DNA from: Parendozoicomonas haliclonae | GTDB taxonomy: Bacteria > Pseudomonadota > Gammaproteobacteria > Pseudomonadales > Endozoicomonadaceae | Direction: 5' to 3' | Assembly (NCBI RefSeq): GCF_900174585.1 | Contig: NZ_FWPT01000004.1 | Span: forward strand, 62,001-126,000 | Length of the DNA stretch: 64,000 nt | Shown: positions 9,318-18,897 of the stretch, in pieces | Numbering within the stretch: position 1 is the first letter of the stretch | How the letters are laid out: every line of letters starts with the position of its first letter | Program-made: the position numbers and the translations under genes | The notes under the pieces: model-generated | Database searches by the model: none | Told to the model about the DNA's origin: nothing | What the model saw: only the letters and a program-made list of their open reading frames with translations

Positions 9318-9941
9318 ATGAGAATAATAAAAAAATCCTGGCTTATGGCGGTGCCTCTATTGCTGACTCTGTCTGCTTCACCGACATCAGCTAATGGTCA
9401 GGATGACCTGTTAATGACCCTTTACCCGCAAGGAGGCAAGTCCCTCTACTGCGGTTCCAAATTCACCAAACTTGGCGGACGAATACGCAGTGCGTTGATC
9501 TATCCACTCAGCAGCGTCAGACAGACACTCGGGTGTGATACTGACAACCAGTGCCAATCCAACAGCCGCTACCAACGGATTTCGCAAGATCTCCATAATA
9601 TTTATCCCATGCAAAACCGTGTAGCTCTGAAGCTGCGCAACAACTATTACGACACCCTGAGTAAAAACGACTTCAGGGAGCCTGTTAAAAAAGGCTGTGC
9701 GTTGAATATCTCCTTCCAGATTCTGGAACCTGCTGAGCATTTGCGTGGAGATCTGGCACGGGTTCTTCTCTATGTGGAAGAGGCCTACCAGATGCCGCTG
9801 CAGAGCAACCGCCAGACACTACTGGACTGGCATCGTGCCGACCCACCGGATGAGCAGGAACGGCAGCGCAACGATCGGGTTGAACAACTGCAGGGAACCC
9901 GCAATCCCTTTATCGATAACCCTGAGCGTACAGGCTCTTGA
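9318..9941 (+). CDS. Exported endonuclease I (EndA/NucM)-family protein, catalytic histidine apparently missing
   Basis: The 207-residue protein starts with a signal peptide (about 1-25, cleavage near TSANG). The C-terminal half is clearly of the endonuclease I family: RGDLARVLLYVEEAYQMPL, then LLDWHRADPPDEQERQRNDR and VEQLQGTRNPFIDN. LYCGSKF and DLHNIYPMQNRVALKLRNNY match the family's cysteine and metal-site segments. Where the family has the catalytic E-H-V-V-P-A, this protein reads IRSALIYPLSSVRQ, with no histidine. It may be an inactive or changed-function relative, perhaps a binding protein or a decoy. A good ribosome-binding site (GGAAAGACC) precedes the ATG. Confidence 0.7.
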   Translation: MRIIKKSWLMAVPLLLTLSASPTSANGQDDLLMTLYPQGGKSLYCGSKFTKLGGRIRSALIYPLSSVRQTLGCDTDNQCQSNSRYQRISQDLHNIYPMQNRVALKLRNNYYDTLSKNDFREPVKKGCALNISFQILEPAEHLRGDLARVLLYVEEAYQMPLQSNRQTLLDWHRADPPDEQERQRNDRVEQLQGTRNPFIDNPERTGS

Positions 9942-10019
9942 TACCTGTTGAGCCTTAACTTGCTTAACCCCGATTCTGGCCGATAGCTTAGTATTCAAAG
10001 CCATCGGCCAGAGTTCATC

Positions 10020-12881
10020 ATGCATCGTCTTCCCTCTCTGCTTATCACGGTTATTCTCAGCCTGTTCCTGAGTTCCTGTCAGGCGTTGCCCACCATTCCA
10101 GCCCACGACTCTGTCAGCATTATTAAAAGCCCATCAGACCCCAGGGATTATCGTTACCTTGTGCTTGAAAATGGGGTCAGAGTCATTTTGACGCACAGCC
10201 CGGATTCAGAAACGGCTGCGGCCTCGGTAGGTGTCTATGCAGGGAGTGAGCAGAACCCAGACAACTTTCCCGGCCTGGCTCATCTGCTCGAACATATGCT
10301 GTTTCTGGGCAGCGAGAAGTACCCGGAACCTAACAGCTTTGATGAATTCCTCAGCCAGCATGGCGGTTTCAGCAATGCCTGGACTGCTGATACGGAGACG
10401 ATCTACTTCTTTTCCATCCAGAAAGATGCCCTGTTCCCGGCACTGGATCGTCTCGCCCAGTTCTTTATTTCACCGCTGCTCGCTCCTGAGCTTATCGATC
10501 GTGAGCGTCATGCGGTTGATTCCGAGTTCCAGATTTATAAGCAGCAGGATGGCTGGCGACAGGCCATGGTGAAGCGAGCCACCTTTAACCCCGAGCACCC
10601 GGCCTCACGTTTTGCAGTCGGCAATCTGGATACCCTGCCAAACACGCCAGAACTGCAGCAGGCTTTGCGGCGTTTCCACAATACCTGGTATGTCAGCCAG
10701 AACATGGCGATCTCTCTGGTCAGCAACCATTCGCTGGATGAGATGGAAGAACAGGTGAAACTGATGCTCGGGGGCATACCAAAGCGCAAAGCACCGGACA
10801 AACCCAATAAAACCCGACACTACACCGCCAAAGAGACAGGCATTCGGATTGATGTGCAGACCCAGACCCAATCTGATGGACTGCATCTGACTTTCCCGCT
10901 GGAGAGTGATCCGAACCACCTTACGCAAAAATCCAGCCTGTATGTTTCCCACTTTCTCGGGCACGAAGGCAAAGGTTCACTCAACAGTTTGCTGCTTCAA
11001 CAGGGTTGGATTCAGGGGCTATACAGCTATGCCGTCGATACCGGCAACGAGGCCAAGCTGGAAGTCTATTTCAATATGACCGACAAGGGTCAGCAGCATA
11101 TTGATGAAATTATTCGCCTGACCTTTGATTACATTCATCTTGTACAACAGGAAGGTGTACAGGATTCGCTGTATCAGGAGATCAGACAGACACAGGAACT
11201 GGCCTTCCGGTTTATGGAGATTGATTCACCGGACAGTCTCGCGACCGATCTGGTCGAGCGTCTGGAGATTCTTCCACCCGAGCAACTGATCGCCGCTTCT
11301 TACACTTTCAAATCCTATAACCCGAAGCGTATTCAGCACATTCTTGCCCAGCTGACACCGGACAATATGCTGGTAAGGGTCAGCAGTGACCAGAAGCCAC
11401 CTGTTGAGGAAGCAGAGCTGAAAACAGAACCCTGGATGGGCATGACCTACAGCACCCGCAAGCTCTCGGAAGATCAACAGGCGTTCTATCTGTCACCTTC
11501 ACCGATGGCAGATCAACTGGCCATTCCTCCGACCAATACCTTTTTGCCGGAAGATCTGACTCTCAATGACGGTCAGGAGAGCAAGAAGCCGAAACTTATT
11601 GTTAATAAGCCCGGTATGAAGGTCTGGAACCATTTTGACCGCAGCTTCGCCACACCCAAGACCCATGCCATTATTCGCTTTCAAACCACCTACACCGATC
11701 CGGACGTAGATAACGTTATGCGCTTCCGGCTCTATTCCATACTGCTCAATGAGATCTATCTGGAACCGCTTTATATGGCAGGGATGGCTGATCTGAGTTA
11801 CAGCCTCTGGCATGACGATGAAGGGTTTCTGGTGGAGTTCTCCGGCTTTAACGATAACCTGCCCGGATTTATGGAGACCGTGCTTGGCTGGATGCAAACG
11901 GTTGAGTTTGATGAAACCAGGCTGACCCAGAAAAAAGAGCTGATGCGCAAGCACATCCAGAATATCGATTATATGGATCCATCACCATTACTGCGTCAGG
12001 CTCTGAAAAGAATACTGGTCCGCAGCGAGCACTCTCCCGAAGCTCAGCTGCAGGCCATGGAGAATATAACCGCCAAAGACCTTCAAGCCTGGAGCCAGAA
12101 GCTGTTTGATCGGGCACAGATCAGAATGCTGATCAGCGGTAATGCCAGCAGCAAGCAACGGGATCGGATGATCGCAACAGTGGCTCCACTAGCTAGCAGC
12201 AACGCCCCGATTCCAAAACCCATTCTGCCGGGTTATGTGCCAGCACAGCCCGCAGAGAATATTTGTTCGGTCAGTTATATCAATGCGGATGCTGCCGTCC
12301 TGGTGACGAATACCGCCCTCGACAAAGACCTGAAAACCCGGGCGACTTACAGCCTTCTGGCCAGCGTGCTGGAATCACCGTTTTACGCGCAGCTTCGTAC
12401 TCAGGAACAGTTGGGGTATCTGGTTGGAGCCTTCTCTTCAGAAACCCAGCATTACCCATCCATGAGTTTCATTATCCAGGCTCCAGACAATACACCGGAG
12501 TTTGTGGGTGAACGCATTCAAACGTTTCTCTCTGGCTTCAAAACCACACTGGCAGAGCTTCCGGATGAGCAGCTCAATACCCTGAAAGAAGCCACAACAG
12601 CAGAGATACTCAGCCCTGAAAAAACCATGAGCGGGCAGGCATTCAAATTCTGGAACGATCTGGACGGCGGTTTTATCGACTTTAACCAGACAGAACTGCT
12701 GGCCAAAGCCATTCAGAGTATTAACAAACAAGATCTGCAAAAGCTGTTTGAAACAATTGCTGACGGCCAGCACACCATAACCCTTTATGGTTACCACCAG
12801 AACAAGCTTCCGGAGCAACTCCCTCCCGCCTGTAATGACCCAGGCTTTACCGACCAGATAAAACACAGAAAGGGCGCATAA
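10020..12881 (+). CDS. Pitrilysin/insulinase-family (M16) zinc protease, lipoprotein
   Basis: At 953 residues this is the full two-lobed form of protease III. A lipoprotein signal ends in a lipobox (LFLSSC, Cys at about 19), so it should be anchored in the envelope facing the periplasm. The inverted zinc motif is HLLEHMLFLG (H-x-x-E-H), with the distal glutamate expected near HAVDSEFQ. C-terminal inactive repeats (LRTQEQLGYLVG) match pitrilysin and insulin-degrading enzyme. It degrades small peptides in known members. It faces an acyl-CoA dehydrogenase gene across a shared hairpin. Confidence 0.93.
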   Translation: MHRLPSLLITVILSLFLSSCQALPTIPAHDSVSIIKSPSDPRDYRYLVLENGVRVILTHSPDSETAAASVGVYAGSEQNPDNFPGLAHLLEHMLFLGSEKYPEPNSFDEFLSQHGGFSNAWTADTETIYFFSIQKDALFPALDRLAQFFISPLLAPELIDRERHAVDSEFQIYKQQDGWRQAMVKRATFNPEHPASRFAVGNLDTLPNTPELQQALRRFHNTWYVSQNMAISLVSNHSLDEMEEQVKLMLGGIPKRKAPDKPNKTRHYTAKETGIRIDVQTQTQSDGLHLTFPLESDPNHLTQKSSLYVSHFLGHEGKGSLNSLLLQQGWIQGLYSYAVDTGNEAKLEVYFNMTDKGQQHIDEIIRLTFDYIHLVQQEGVQDSLYQEIRQTQELAFRFMEIDSPDSLATDLVERLEILPPEQLIAASYTFKSYNPKRIQHILAQLTPDNMLVRVSSDQKPPVEEAELKTEPWMGMTYSTRKLSEDQQAFYLSPSPMADQLAIPPTNTFLPEDLTLNDGQESKKPKLIVNKPGMKVWNHFDRSFATPKTHAIIRFQTTYTDPDVDNVMRFRLYSILLNEIYLEPLYMAGMADLSYSLWHDDEGFLVEFSGFNDNLPGFMETVLGWMQTVEFDETRLTQKKELMRKHIQNIDYMDPSPLLRQALKRILVRSEHSPEAQLQAMENITAKDLQAWSQKLFDRAQIRMLISGNASSKQRDRMIATVAPLASSNAPIPKPILPGYVPAQPAENICSVSYINADAAVLVTNTALDKDLKTRATYSLLASVLESPFYAQLRTQEQLGYLVGAFSSETQHYPSMSFIIQAPDNTPEFVGERIQTFLSGFKTTLAELPDEQLNTLKEATTAEILSPEKTMSGQAFKFWNDLDGGFIDFNQTELLAKAIQSINKQDLQKLFETIADGQHTITLYGYHQNKLPEQLPPACNDPGFTDQIKHRKGA

Positions 12882-12892
12882 AGCGCCCTTTC
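12868..12892. terminator. Bidirectional terminator with the pitrilysin stop codon in its loop
   Basis: GAAAGGGCGC pairs perfectly with GCGCCCTTTC across an ATAAA loop. The TAA of the protease gene (12879-12881) sits in that loop. The convergent acyl-CoA dehydrogenase gene ends at 12919. Confidence 0.8.
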
Positions 12893-12918
12893 GTTGCTAG
12901 CTTTTCTAACTTCTTCGC

Positions 12919-14700
12919 TTAGAACTGATCAGCAGTCAGCTCGAACAACGGATCAGCACCGGAGCGAACGGCCGCAGCCAGACTCTCGATACGTGGCAGC
13001 AGACGCTTGAAGTAGTAACGACCGGTGGACAGCTTGCCCTGGTAGAAATCTGCCTCGGAACCTTCAACACCAGCCTGAGCAACAGCGGCCATACGTGCCC
13101 ACATGTAGGCGTAGGCTACGTAACCGAAAGCGTGCAGGTATTCGACAGAGGCCGCACCCACTTCATTCGGGTTGTTCTTGGAACCATCGATCACGAAGTG
13201 AGTCAGTTCTTCCAACTTGCTGACAGCATCAACCAGAGGCTTGCTGAACTCTTCCGGTGCAGCACCACTGTTCGCAAACTCACGGATCTCTTCAGCAAAC
13301 AGACCAAACAGCTTGCCACCGTTGGCAACAGTCTTACGGCCCATCAGATCCAGCGCCTGGATGCCGTTGGTGCCTTCATAGATCTGAGCGATACGCACGT
13401 CACGTACCAGCTGCTCCTGACCCCACTCACGGATATAACCGTGGCCACCAAACACCTGCTGGCCCTGAACACAGTTTTCCAGACCAAGGTCAGTGAAGAA
13501 GGCTTTGGCGACAGGCGTCAGCAAAGCAACCAGACCTTCCGCCTTAGCCTTGGCAACATCATCTTCAGCGTGCTTGGCCAGGTCGAGCTGCATGCCCACA
13601 TAGGTGGAGAAGGCACGGCCGGCTTCGGTAGTCGCTTTGATGTTCATCAGCATCCGACGCACGTCCGGATGAACAATGATCGGGTCAGCGGCCTTGTTTG
13701 GCTCAACCGGGCCGGTTGCGGCACGGCTCTGCAGACGATCCTTGGCGTATTCAACAGCGCTCTGGTAGCTCATCTCGGAGCAACCCAGCCCCTGGATACC
13801 AATGGACAGACGCTCGTAGTTCATCATAGTGAACATGGCCGCCAGACCTTTGTTCAGTTCACCAACGAGATAGCCTTTGGCACCATCGAAGTTCATGACG
13901 CAGGTCGCGGAAGCCTTGATACCCATCTTGTGCTCGATAGAGCCACAGGACACCGCATTCTTCTCACCCAATGAACCATCCTCGTTCACCATGATCTTTG
14001 GAACCAGGAACAGGGAGATACCGCGAGGGCCGGCCGGAGCATCCGGCAGCTTAGCGAGCACCAGGTGAATAATGTTTTCGTTCAGGTCATGCTCGCCGCC
14101 GGTGATAAAGATCTTGGTACCGGTCACTGCGTAGGAGCCATCAGCCTGTGGCTCGGCCTTGGTGCGGATGATGCCAAGGTCAGTACCGGAATGAGGCTCG
14201 GTCAGACACATGGAACCAGACCAGACACCGGCATACATGTTTGGCAGATATTGGGACTTCAGCTCTTCACTGGCGTGGGCATTGATGGCCAGACAGGCGC
14301 CAGCAGTCAGGGTTGGATACAGGGTGAAAGAGTTGTTGGCGCTGTACATCATCTCTTCAAACTGTACGCTCAGCATCTTCGGCATGCCCATGCCGCCAAA
14401 CTCAGGGTTGCCGCCAAGACCAACCCAACCGCCTTCGGCGTAGGTAGCAAAGGCTTCTTTAAAACCTGCTGGAGTGGTGACGACACCGTCTACCCACTTG
14501 GCACCTTCTTCATCGCCGGAGCGGTTCAGAGGAGCCAGCTCACGGCTGGTCAGCTTTGCACCTTCCTCAAGAATGGCTTCGGCAGTTTCAGAATCTACGA
14601 CTTCAGCCAGACCCGGCAGGCCTGCCCACAGGTCACCAGCCTTGAAGACTTCGTTGAGTACAAACTGCATATCACGCAACGGGGCTTTATATTCGGCCAT
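12919..14700 (-). CDS. Acyl-CoA dehydrogenase, long (~593 aa) C-terminally extended family
   Basis: Start taken at ATG 14700 (GAGG 6 nt upstream); the frame also opens at GTG 14706. The N-terminus [17 protein letters not shown] is typical of the ~595-residue group that includes proteins named DmdC (3-methylmercaptopropionyl-CoA dehydrogenase) and several pseudomonad FadE-like enzymes. FAD and substrate segments: MCLTEPHSGTDLG, TGTKIFITGGEHD and the catalytic-base region IAQIYEGTNGIQALDLMGRK. It oxidises an acyl-CoA to the 2-enoyl-CoA. A second copy of the family lies at 16716-18509. Whether the substrate is a fatty acyl-CoA or the DMSP-derived MMPA-CoA cannot be told from sequence. Confidence 0.9.
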   Translation of the reverse strand: MAEYKAPLRDMQFVLNEVFKAGDLWAGLPGLAEVVDSETAEAILEEGAKLTSRELAPLNRSGDEEGAKWVDGVVTTPAGFKEAFATYAEGGWVGLGGNPEFGGMGMPKMLSVQFEEMMYSANNSFTLYPTLTAGACLAINAHASEELKSQYLPNMYAGVWSGSMCLTEPHSGTDLGIIRTKAEPQADGSYAVTGTKIFITGGEHDLNENIIHLVLAKLPDAPAGPRGISLFLVPKIMVNEDGSLGEKNAVSCGSIEHKMGIKASATCVMNFDGAKGYLVGELNKGLAAMFTMMNYERLSIGIQGLGCSEMSYQSAVEYAKDRLQSRAATGPVEPNKAADPIIVHPDVRRMLMNIKATTEAGRAFSTYVGMQLDLAKHAEDDVAKAKAEGLVALLTPVAKAFFTDLGLENCVQGQQVFGGHGYIREWGQEQLVRDVRIAQIYEGTNGIQALDLMGRKTVANGGKLFGLFAEEIREFANSGAAPEEFSKPLVDAVSKLEELTHFVIDGSKNNPNEVGAASVEYLHAFGYVAYAYMWARMAAVAQAGVEGSEADFYQGKLSTGRYYFKRLLPRIESLAAAVRSGADPLFELTADQF

Positions 14701-14930
14701 AGTCACCTCTGTACTTGTTATCTTGACGGCTATTTAAATCAATACCACTTCGGCAGATCAGGCGCACCGATCCACCGCCCTCTATTCGGCTGACACGTAT
14801 AATACTCACAATTTGCCATAGTTCATACGCTCGTTTGAATTTTTCCCGAAGCGTGCAAAGCTTTCATCCTTATCCTGTTGTGCAGCTCGCCGATAGTCCT
14901 GAGTAATCCCGCACACAGGACGTCAAAACC

Positions 14931-15530
14931 ATGGCTCAATGGATCAGAGCAGCAGTCATTACCCTTTCCGCCACTCTCTTTGCTTCCAGCAGTTACGGTG
15001 AATGGATTGATGGCATCATCATTTCCGGCGGGGAAGACTTCGCCAGTAAAGCCGAACTGCGCAGCTACCGGATTTCGGTATTCAAGGAGTGGGAGAGCAA
15101 GTGGTTTAACGATGGTGACTGGTATGTGGGCGGCTATTTTGATGCGTCGCTCAACCGCTGGAACAGCCGTCTTTCCAAACGCGCTCAAATCAGCAAGAAG
15201 GGTGAAGATCAAATCACTGCGGTCGCCTTCTCGCCGGTGTTCCGAATCACCCGCAAGTCACCCTGGTTCGGCAGCTGGACGCCCTTTGGCGAGGCAGGAA
15301 TAGGCCTCGCTTACCAGTCCGGCAGCATGCTGAGAGCGAAAGACGAAGACCCCGTTGATATGGGGATGAAGTTACAGTTTGAAGATCGTATTGGCGTTGG
15401 CTTCACCTTTGGCAGCCGCCAGCAGTATCAGGTTATCCTGCGCGCCTTCCACTATTCCAATGCAGGTCTGCACAGCGAGAACGATGGCTTCAACCTGCAT
15501 GAAATAGCGTTCGGCTACAGCTTCAAGTAA
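14931..15530 (+). CDS. pagL: Lipid A 3-O-deacylase (PagL)
   Basis: The 199-residue protein has a signal peptide (about 1-23) and an outer-membrane beta-barrel pattern ending in aromatic GYSFK. The catalytic stretch near residue 175 is FHYSNAGLHSENDGFN, which carries the His-x-Ser pair and acidic residue of PagL. The enzyme removes the 3-position acyl chain of lipid A in the outer membrane and lowers recognition by host TLR4-type sensors in known cases. AGGA precedes the ATG. The stop abuts the stop of the opposing DUF2288 gene. Confidence 0.9.
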   Translation: MAQWIRAAVITLSATLFASSSYGEWIDGIIISGGEDFASKAELRSYRISVFKEWESKWFNDGDWYVGGYFDASLNRWNSRLSKRAQISKKGEDQITAVAFSPVFRITRKSPWFGSWTPFGEAGIGLAYQSGSMLRAKDEDPVDMGMKLQFEDRIGVGFTFGSRQQYQVILRAFHYSNAGLHSENDGFNLHEIAFGYSFK

Positions 15531-15848
15531 TTACTGATCCGGCTGCACCAGCACCCAGGGTGCAGCCGCGACAGCCCACATCGAAGCATCCGCTTCAACC
15601 CAGGCTTTGGCATCGTCATCATCGGCTTTGCGAATCAGCTCTTTATCGAGCCAGCCCTTCACATCTTCAGCCTTATCATCAACAAAAGCGGCAGCAACTG
15701 TGACCAGGTCGAGGGGTTGAGACACGATCAGCACTACGCCCCGCGCATAAAGTCTTTGTAGCTCTGACCAGGGAATCCGGGCCGTTTCCATATTCAGCTT
15801 TTCTGCGGTGGTCAGCAGTTCGTCTTGAAGATCGTTTACATCTGTCAT
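15531..15848 (-). CDS. DUF2288 family protein
   Basis: The 105-residue product has the family's layout: an N-terminal helix (NLQDELLTTAEKLNMETA), the conserved IPWSELQRLYARGVVLIV, LDLVTVAAAFVDD, and a C-terminal WAVAAAPWVLVQPDQ. It is a small cytosolic protein whose function is not known. It converges directly on pagL with no gap and is divergent from the chorismate mutase gene. Confidence 0.85.
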   Translation of the reverse strand: MTDVNDLQDELLTTAEKLNMETARIPWSELQRLYARGVVLIVSQPLDLVTVAAAFVDDKAEDVKGWLDKELIRKADDDDAKAWVEADASMWAVAAAPWVLVQPDQ

Positions 15849-15981
15849 TTTTAATTATGCACCCAAGCCCTCTGGAACGGGCAGTCTGGCATATTTGCCC
15901 CACCAATAGAATACAACTCTGGCCTACAGAACTGTCCGGCAAAGCCGAAAGCCTCTGCAGTGAGTACCTGCAGGTGATGTT

Positions 15982-16635
15982 ATGGACAGTCCTACGCTTC
16001 CTCATATTGATTCCGCCCGAGTTCAACTGGTTGCACAGTCAGACCGGAAGGCTCCCGCTGACCCCGATCTTTACCCCCAGACTGGCTCAGGCCCGGCGAC
16101 GAACCACCAGAGAATCCAGCTCCGGGACGTAGAGGATATCTCTCTTTCTGATAATGCCAGAGAGAAGATTCAGACCTTATTCCGGATTTCCAACGAACGC
16201 CTCTCCCTGATGCCCCAGATGGCTGCCGCCAAGAAGGTTCTGGGTGACAAGGTTCATGATCCGGAACGGGAGAAGATGGTACTGGATGGTGCTGCGGCCA
16301 AAGCCAAAGCTCTGGGGCTGGACGAAGCGCTGGTTCGACGGTTTATTCAGGGCCAGATGGATGCTGCCAAGACCCTTCAGTCCATGACGCCAGACGATCC
16401 CAACGAGCAGATGAGCAAAGAGCAGGCACGAAGCCAAAAGGAAGAACTGCGCAAACGTATTACCGAGCTGACCGCAGAACTTCTGGATGCCCTGAAAGAT
16501 ATTGAAGAGAACCTCTACGCTCCGCCCTTCAAGGCCGCTGTAGCAACCCTGATTACCCAACAGGGCAGCAAAGACCCGCTGCATTATGGTCAGCTGCAAA
16601 CCATCTTCCTGAACGCCCTCTACCCGCCGCAATAA
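15982..16635 (+). CDS. Chorismate mutase, AroQ-gamma-like, without a visible signal peptide
   Basis: In the 217-residue protein, residues ~60-140 match the gamma class of AroQ: FRISNERLSLMPQMAAAKKV, then HDPEREKMVLDGAAAKAKAL and VRRFIQGQMDAAKTLQ. These supply the Arg/Lys/Glu residues of the helical active site that turns chorismate into prephenate. Gamma-class enzymes are normally exported, but the first ~55 residues here are polar and proline-rich (MDSPTLPHIDSARVQLVAQS), with no hydrophobic core. The ATG has AGGTGAT at a good distance. It may be cytosolic, or secreted by another route. Confidence 0.75.
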   Translation: MDSPTLPHIDSARVQLVAQSDRKAPADPDLYPQTGSGPATNHQRIQLRDVEDISLSDNAREKIQTLFRISNERLSLMPQMAAAKKVLGDKVHDPEREKMVLDGAAAKAKALGLDEALVRRFIQGQMDAAKTLQSMTPDDPNEQMSKEQARSQKEELRKRITELTAELLDALKDIEENLYAPPFKAAVATLITQQGSKDPLHYGQLQTIFLNALYPPQ

Positions 16636-16662
16636 CATTCAGGCAGAAAACTTAGGCAAAAA

Positions 16663-16688
16663 GAAACGGGCTCATTCGAGCCCGTTTC
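16663..16688. terminator. Bidirectional terminator
   Basis: GAAACGGGCTC pairs perfectly over 11 bp with GAGCCCGTTTC across an ATTC loop, between the convergent chorismate mutase and acyl-CoA dehydrogenase genes. Confidence 0.8.
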
Positions 16689-16715
16689 GGTGTGTACAGA
16701 AGATTCGCGAACAAC

Positions 16716-18509
16716 TTAGAAGTTGGCGGCATCCATAGCCATCAGGCTGTCTGCGCCCGCTTCAATGCAGGCCTTGTGCATCTGGGTACGTGGCAGAATC
16801 TTGCTGAAGTAGAAGTCGGCGGTCTGCACCTTGGAGGTGTAGAAGCCGTCTTCAGTGGTGCCTTCAGCCAGCTTGGTCTTGGCCAGACGAGCCATATCGG
16901 CCCACAGGTAAGCCAGGATCACGTAGCCGGAGTACATCAGGAAGTCGACAGACGCTGCACCAACCTCATCACGGTTCTGCATGGCCTTCATGCCAACTTT
17001 CATGGTGATCTCGCCCCACTCCTTGTTCAGAGCGGCCAGCTGAGGGATGTAATCCTTCAGGTCTTCGTTGTCAGCGTGTTCCTTACAGAACTTGTGAACA
17101 ACCTTGGTGAAGGCCTTCAGAGATTCACCCTGGCTCATCAGGATCTTACGGCCCAGCAGGTCGAGAGCCTGGATACCGGTGGTGCCTTCATACAGCAGAG
17201 AGATACGGGCATCACGAACGTTCTGCTCCATGCCCCACTCGCTGATAAAGCCGTGGCCACCGTAGCACTGCACACCGTGGTTGGCGGCTTCAAAGCCGGT
17301 CTCGGTGATGAACGCCTTGATGATTGGAGTCAGGAAGCCGAGCATGCCGTCAGCGGCCTTGCGCTCTTCTTCGCTCTCGGAGTGCTGCATGATGTCAACG
17401 TACTTGGCCGCCAGGTAAGTCAGAGCCCGGTTACCTTCCGCGAAAGACTTGATGGTCAGCAGCATACGGCGAACATCAGGGTGTACGATGATTGGGTCAG
17501 CAGGACCTTCAGGGTTCTTGGGACCGCTCAGGGAACGCATCTGCAGACGCTCACGGGCATAAGTCAGCGCGCCCTGGTAAGCCACTTCTGCGTGAGCCAG
17601 ACCCTGCAGACCAGTACCGATACGGGCCGTGTTCATAAAGGTGAACATGCAGTTCAGACCTTTGTTCGGTGGGCCGATCAGGAAGCCGGTTGCCGCATCA
17701 AAGTTCATCACACAGGTGGAGTTACCATGGATACCCATCTTGTGCTCGATGGAGCCACAGGAAACAGCGTTACGGTCACCGGCAGAGCCATCTTCGTTTG
17801 GCAGCTGCTTTGGAACGATGAACAGGGAGATACCCTTGGTGCCGGATGGAGCATCCGGGAGGCGGGCCAGTACGATGTGGACGATGTTCTCGGCCATATC
17901 GTGCTCACCAGCGGAGATAAAGATCTTGGTGCCGGAAATTTTGTAAGTGCCGTCAGCCTGAGGCTCGGCCTTGGTGCGTAGCATGCCAAGGTCAGTACCA
18001 CAATGTGGCTCGGTCAGACACATGGTGCCGGTCCACTCACCGGAAACCAGCTTGGTCAAGTAAGTCTGCTGCTGCTCGGAAGTACCGTGGGCATGCAGGG
18101 TGTTCATGGCGCCGTGGCTCAGGCCAGGGTACATACCCCAGGACCAGTTGGCTTCACCGATCAGCTCGCTCATCACCAGATTCAGGGACTCAGGCAGACC
18201 CTGACCACCGAACTCAGGCTCGTGAGCCAGGGAAGGCCAGCCGCCTTCAACATACTGCTGGTAGGCTTCTTTAAAACCGGTTGGGGTCTTCACGCCATCT
18301 TCAGACCAGGTACAACCTTCCTGATCACCCACCTGATTCAGGGGAGCCAGTACCTGCTCACAGAACTTGGCACCTTCTTCCAGGATGGCATCAACCATGT
18401 CTGGAGAGGCTTCTTCCAGACCCGGCAGGGAAGCGTAGTGCTCTGGGAAATTCAACAGCTCGTCACGGACAAAGCGAATGTCACGAAGGGGGGCCTTATA
18501 TTCTGGCAT
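16716..18509 (-). CDS. Acyl-CoA dehydrogenase, second paralogue (597 aa)
   Basis: This is the same family as the gene at 12919-14700: [46 protein letters not shown] and the catalytic region [20 protein letters not shown]. The extra C-terminal domain (about 470-597) is present. GAGG lies upstream of the ATG. Two such paralogues within 6 kb, both on the minus strand, point to a duplicated beta-oxidation entry step with different chain or substrate preference. The upstream gap holds a palindromic operator candidate (18607-18624). DmdC-like activity is possible but unproven. Confidence 0.92.
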   Translation of the reverse strand: MPEYKAPLRDIRFVRDELLNFPEHYASLPGLEEASPDMVDAILEEGAKFCEQVLAPLNQVGDQEGCTWSEDGVKTPTGFKEAYQQYVEGGWPSLAHEPEFGGQGLPESLNLVMSELIGEANWSWGMYPGLSHGAMNTLHAHGTSEQQQTYLTKLVSGEWTGTMCLTEPHCGTDLGMLRTKAEPQADGTYKISGTKIFISAGEHDMAENIVHIVLARLPDAPSGTKGISLFIVPKQLPNEDGSAGDRNAVSCGSIEHKMGIHGNSTCVMNFDAATGFLIGPPNKGLNCMFTFMNTARIGTGLQGLAHAEVAYQGALTYARERLQMRSLSGPKNPEGPADPIIVHPDVRRMLLTIKSFAEGNRALTYLAAKYVDIMQHSESEEERKAADGMLGFLTPIIKAFITETGFEAANHGVQCYGGHGFISEWGMEQNVRDARISLLYEGTTGIQALDLLGRKILMSQGESLKAFTKVVHKFCKEHADNEDLKDYIPQLAALNKEWGEITMKVGMKAMQNRDEVGAASVDFLMYSGYVILAYLWADMARLAKTKLAEGTTEDGFYTSKVQTADFYFSKILPRTQMHKACIEAGADSLMAMDAANF

Positions 18510-18897
18510 GATTTGTGACCTCAGTATTTATGATTCTGTTGGTCGGCAAAGCCGCTGATCCAGTCTGGGAAGGGCTCCCAGACAAATTAAAACAAGTGTT
18601 TGAAACTTACGTATGGATACGTAAAGTGTCAAGGGCTTTACCTATCAGATTTTTCACTTTTTCATGCCATAGATTGCGGCTAGATCGGCACTTTTCCCCT
18701 TAGACTCAGGGCGTTACGGAGCAAAAAAGCCTGATCGTTTACTGTCATTCAGGCCACTGACCCACTCGCCCACCGCCGTCTACTTTTTGACCATTCAATA
18801 ACACTTCTATTCGCCCTAGAGTCACAATGTTGTAACTGCTGTGTCATTCACATACAGCAGGCTAACTCCCGCTCTAAAAATAAAAAAAGGGAAAACA
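18510..18897. promoter_or_regulatory. Divergent intergenic region with two inverted repeats
   Basis: No gene is seen in these 388 bases. TTACGTAT-GG-ATACGTAA (18607-18624) is a perfect 8-bp dyad about 100 bp upstream of the acyl-CoA dehydrogenase start, preceded by GTTTGAAAC, itself a short palindrome. It looks like a TetR- or GntR-type operator, of the kind used to control fatty-acid genes. A second hairpin, GTCTGGGA-AGGGC-TCCCAGAC (18563-18583), lies closer to that gene and could act in its leader RNA. The right part should hold the promoter of the crystallin/PLC gene; TTGACC at about 18787 is a possible -35. Confidence 0.5.

Noticed and set aside
18515-18703. Short plus-strand frame in the gap before the crystallin/PLC gene
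   Set aside because: It overlaps the two inverted repeats of a promoter region and has no ribosome-binding site or protein-like composition.
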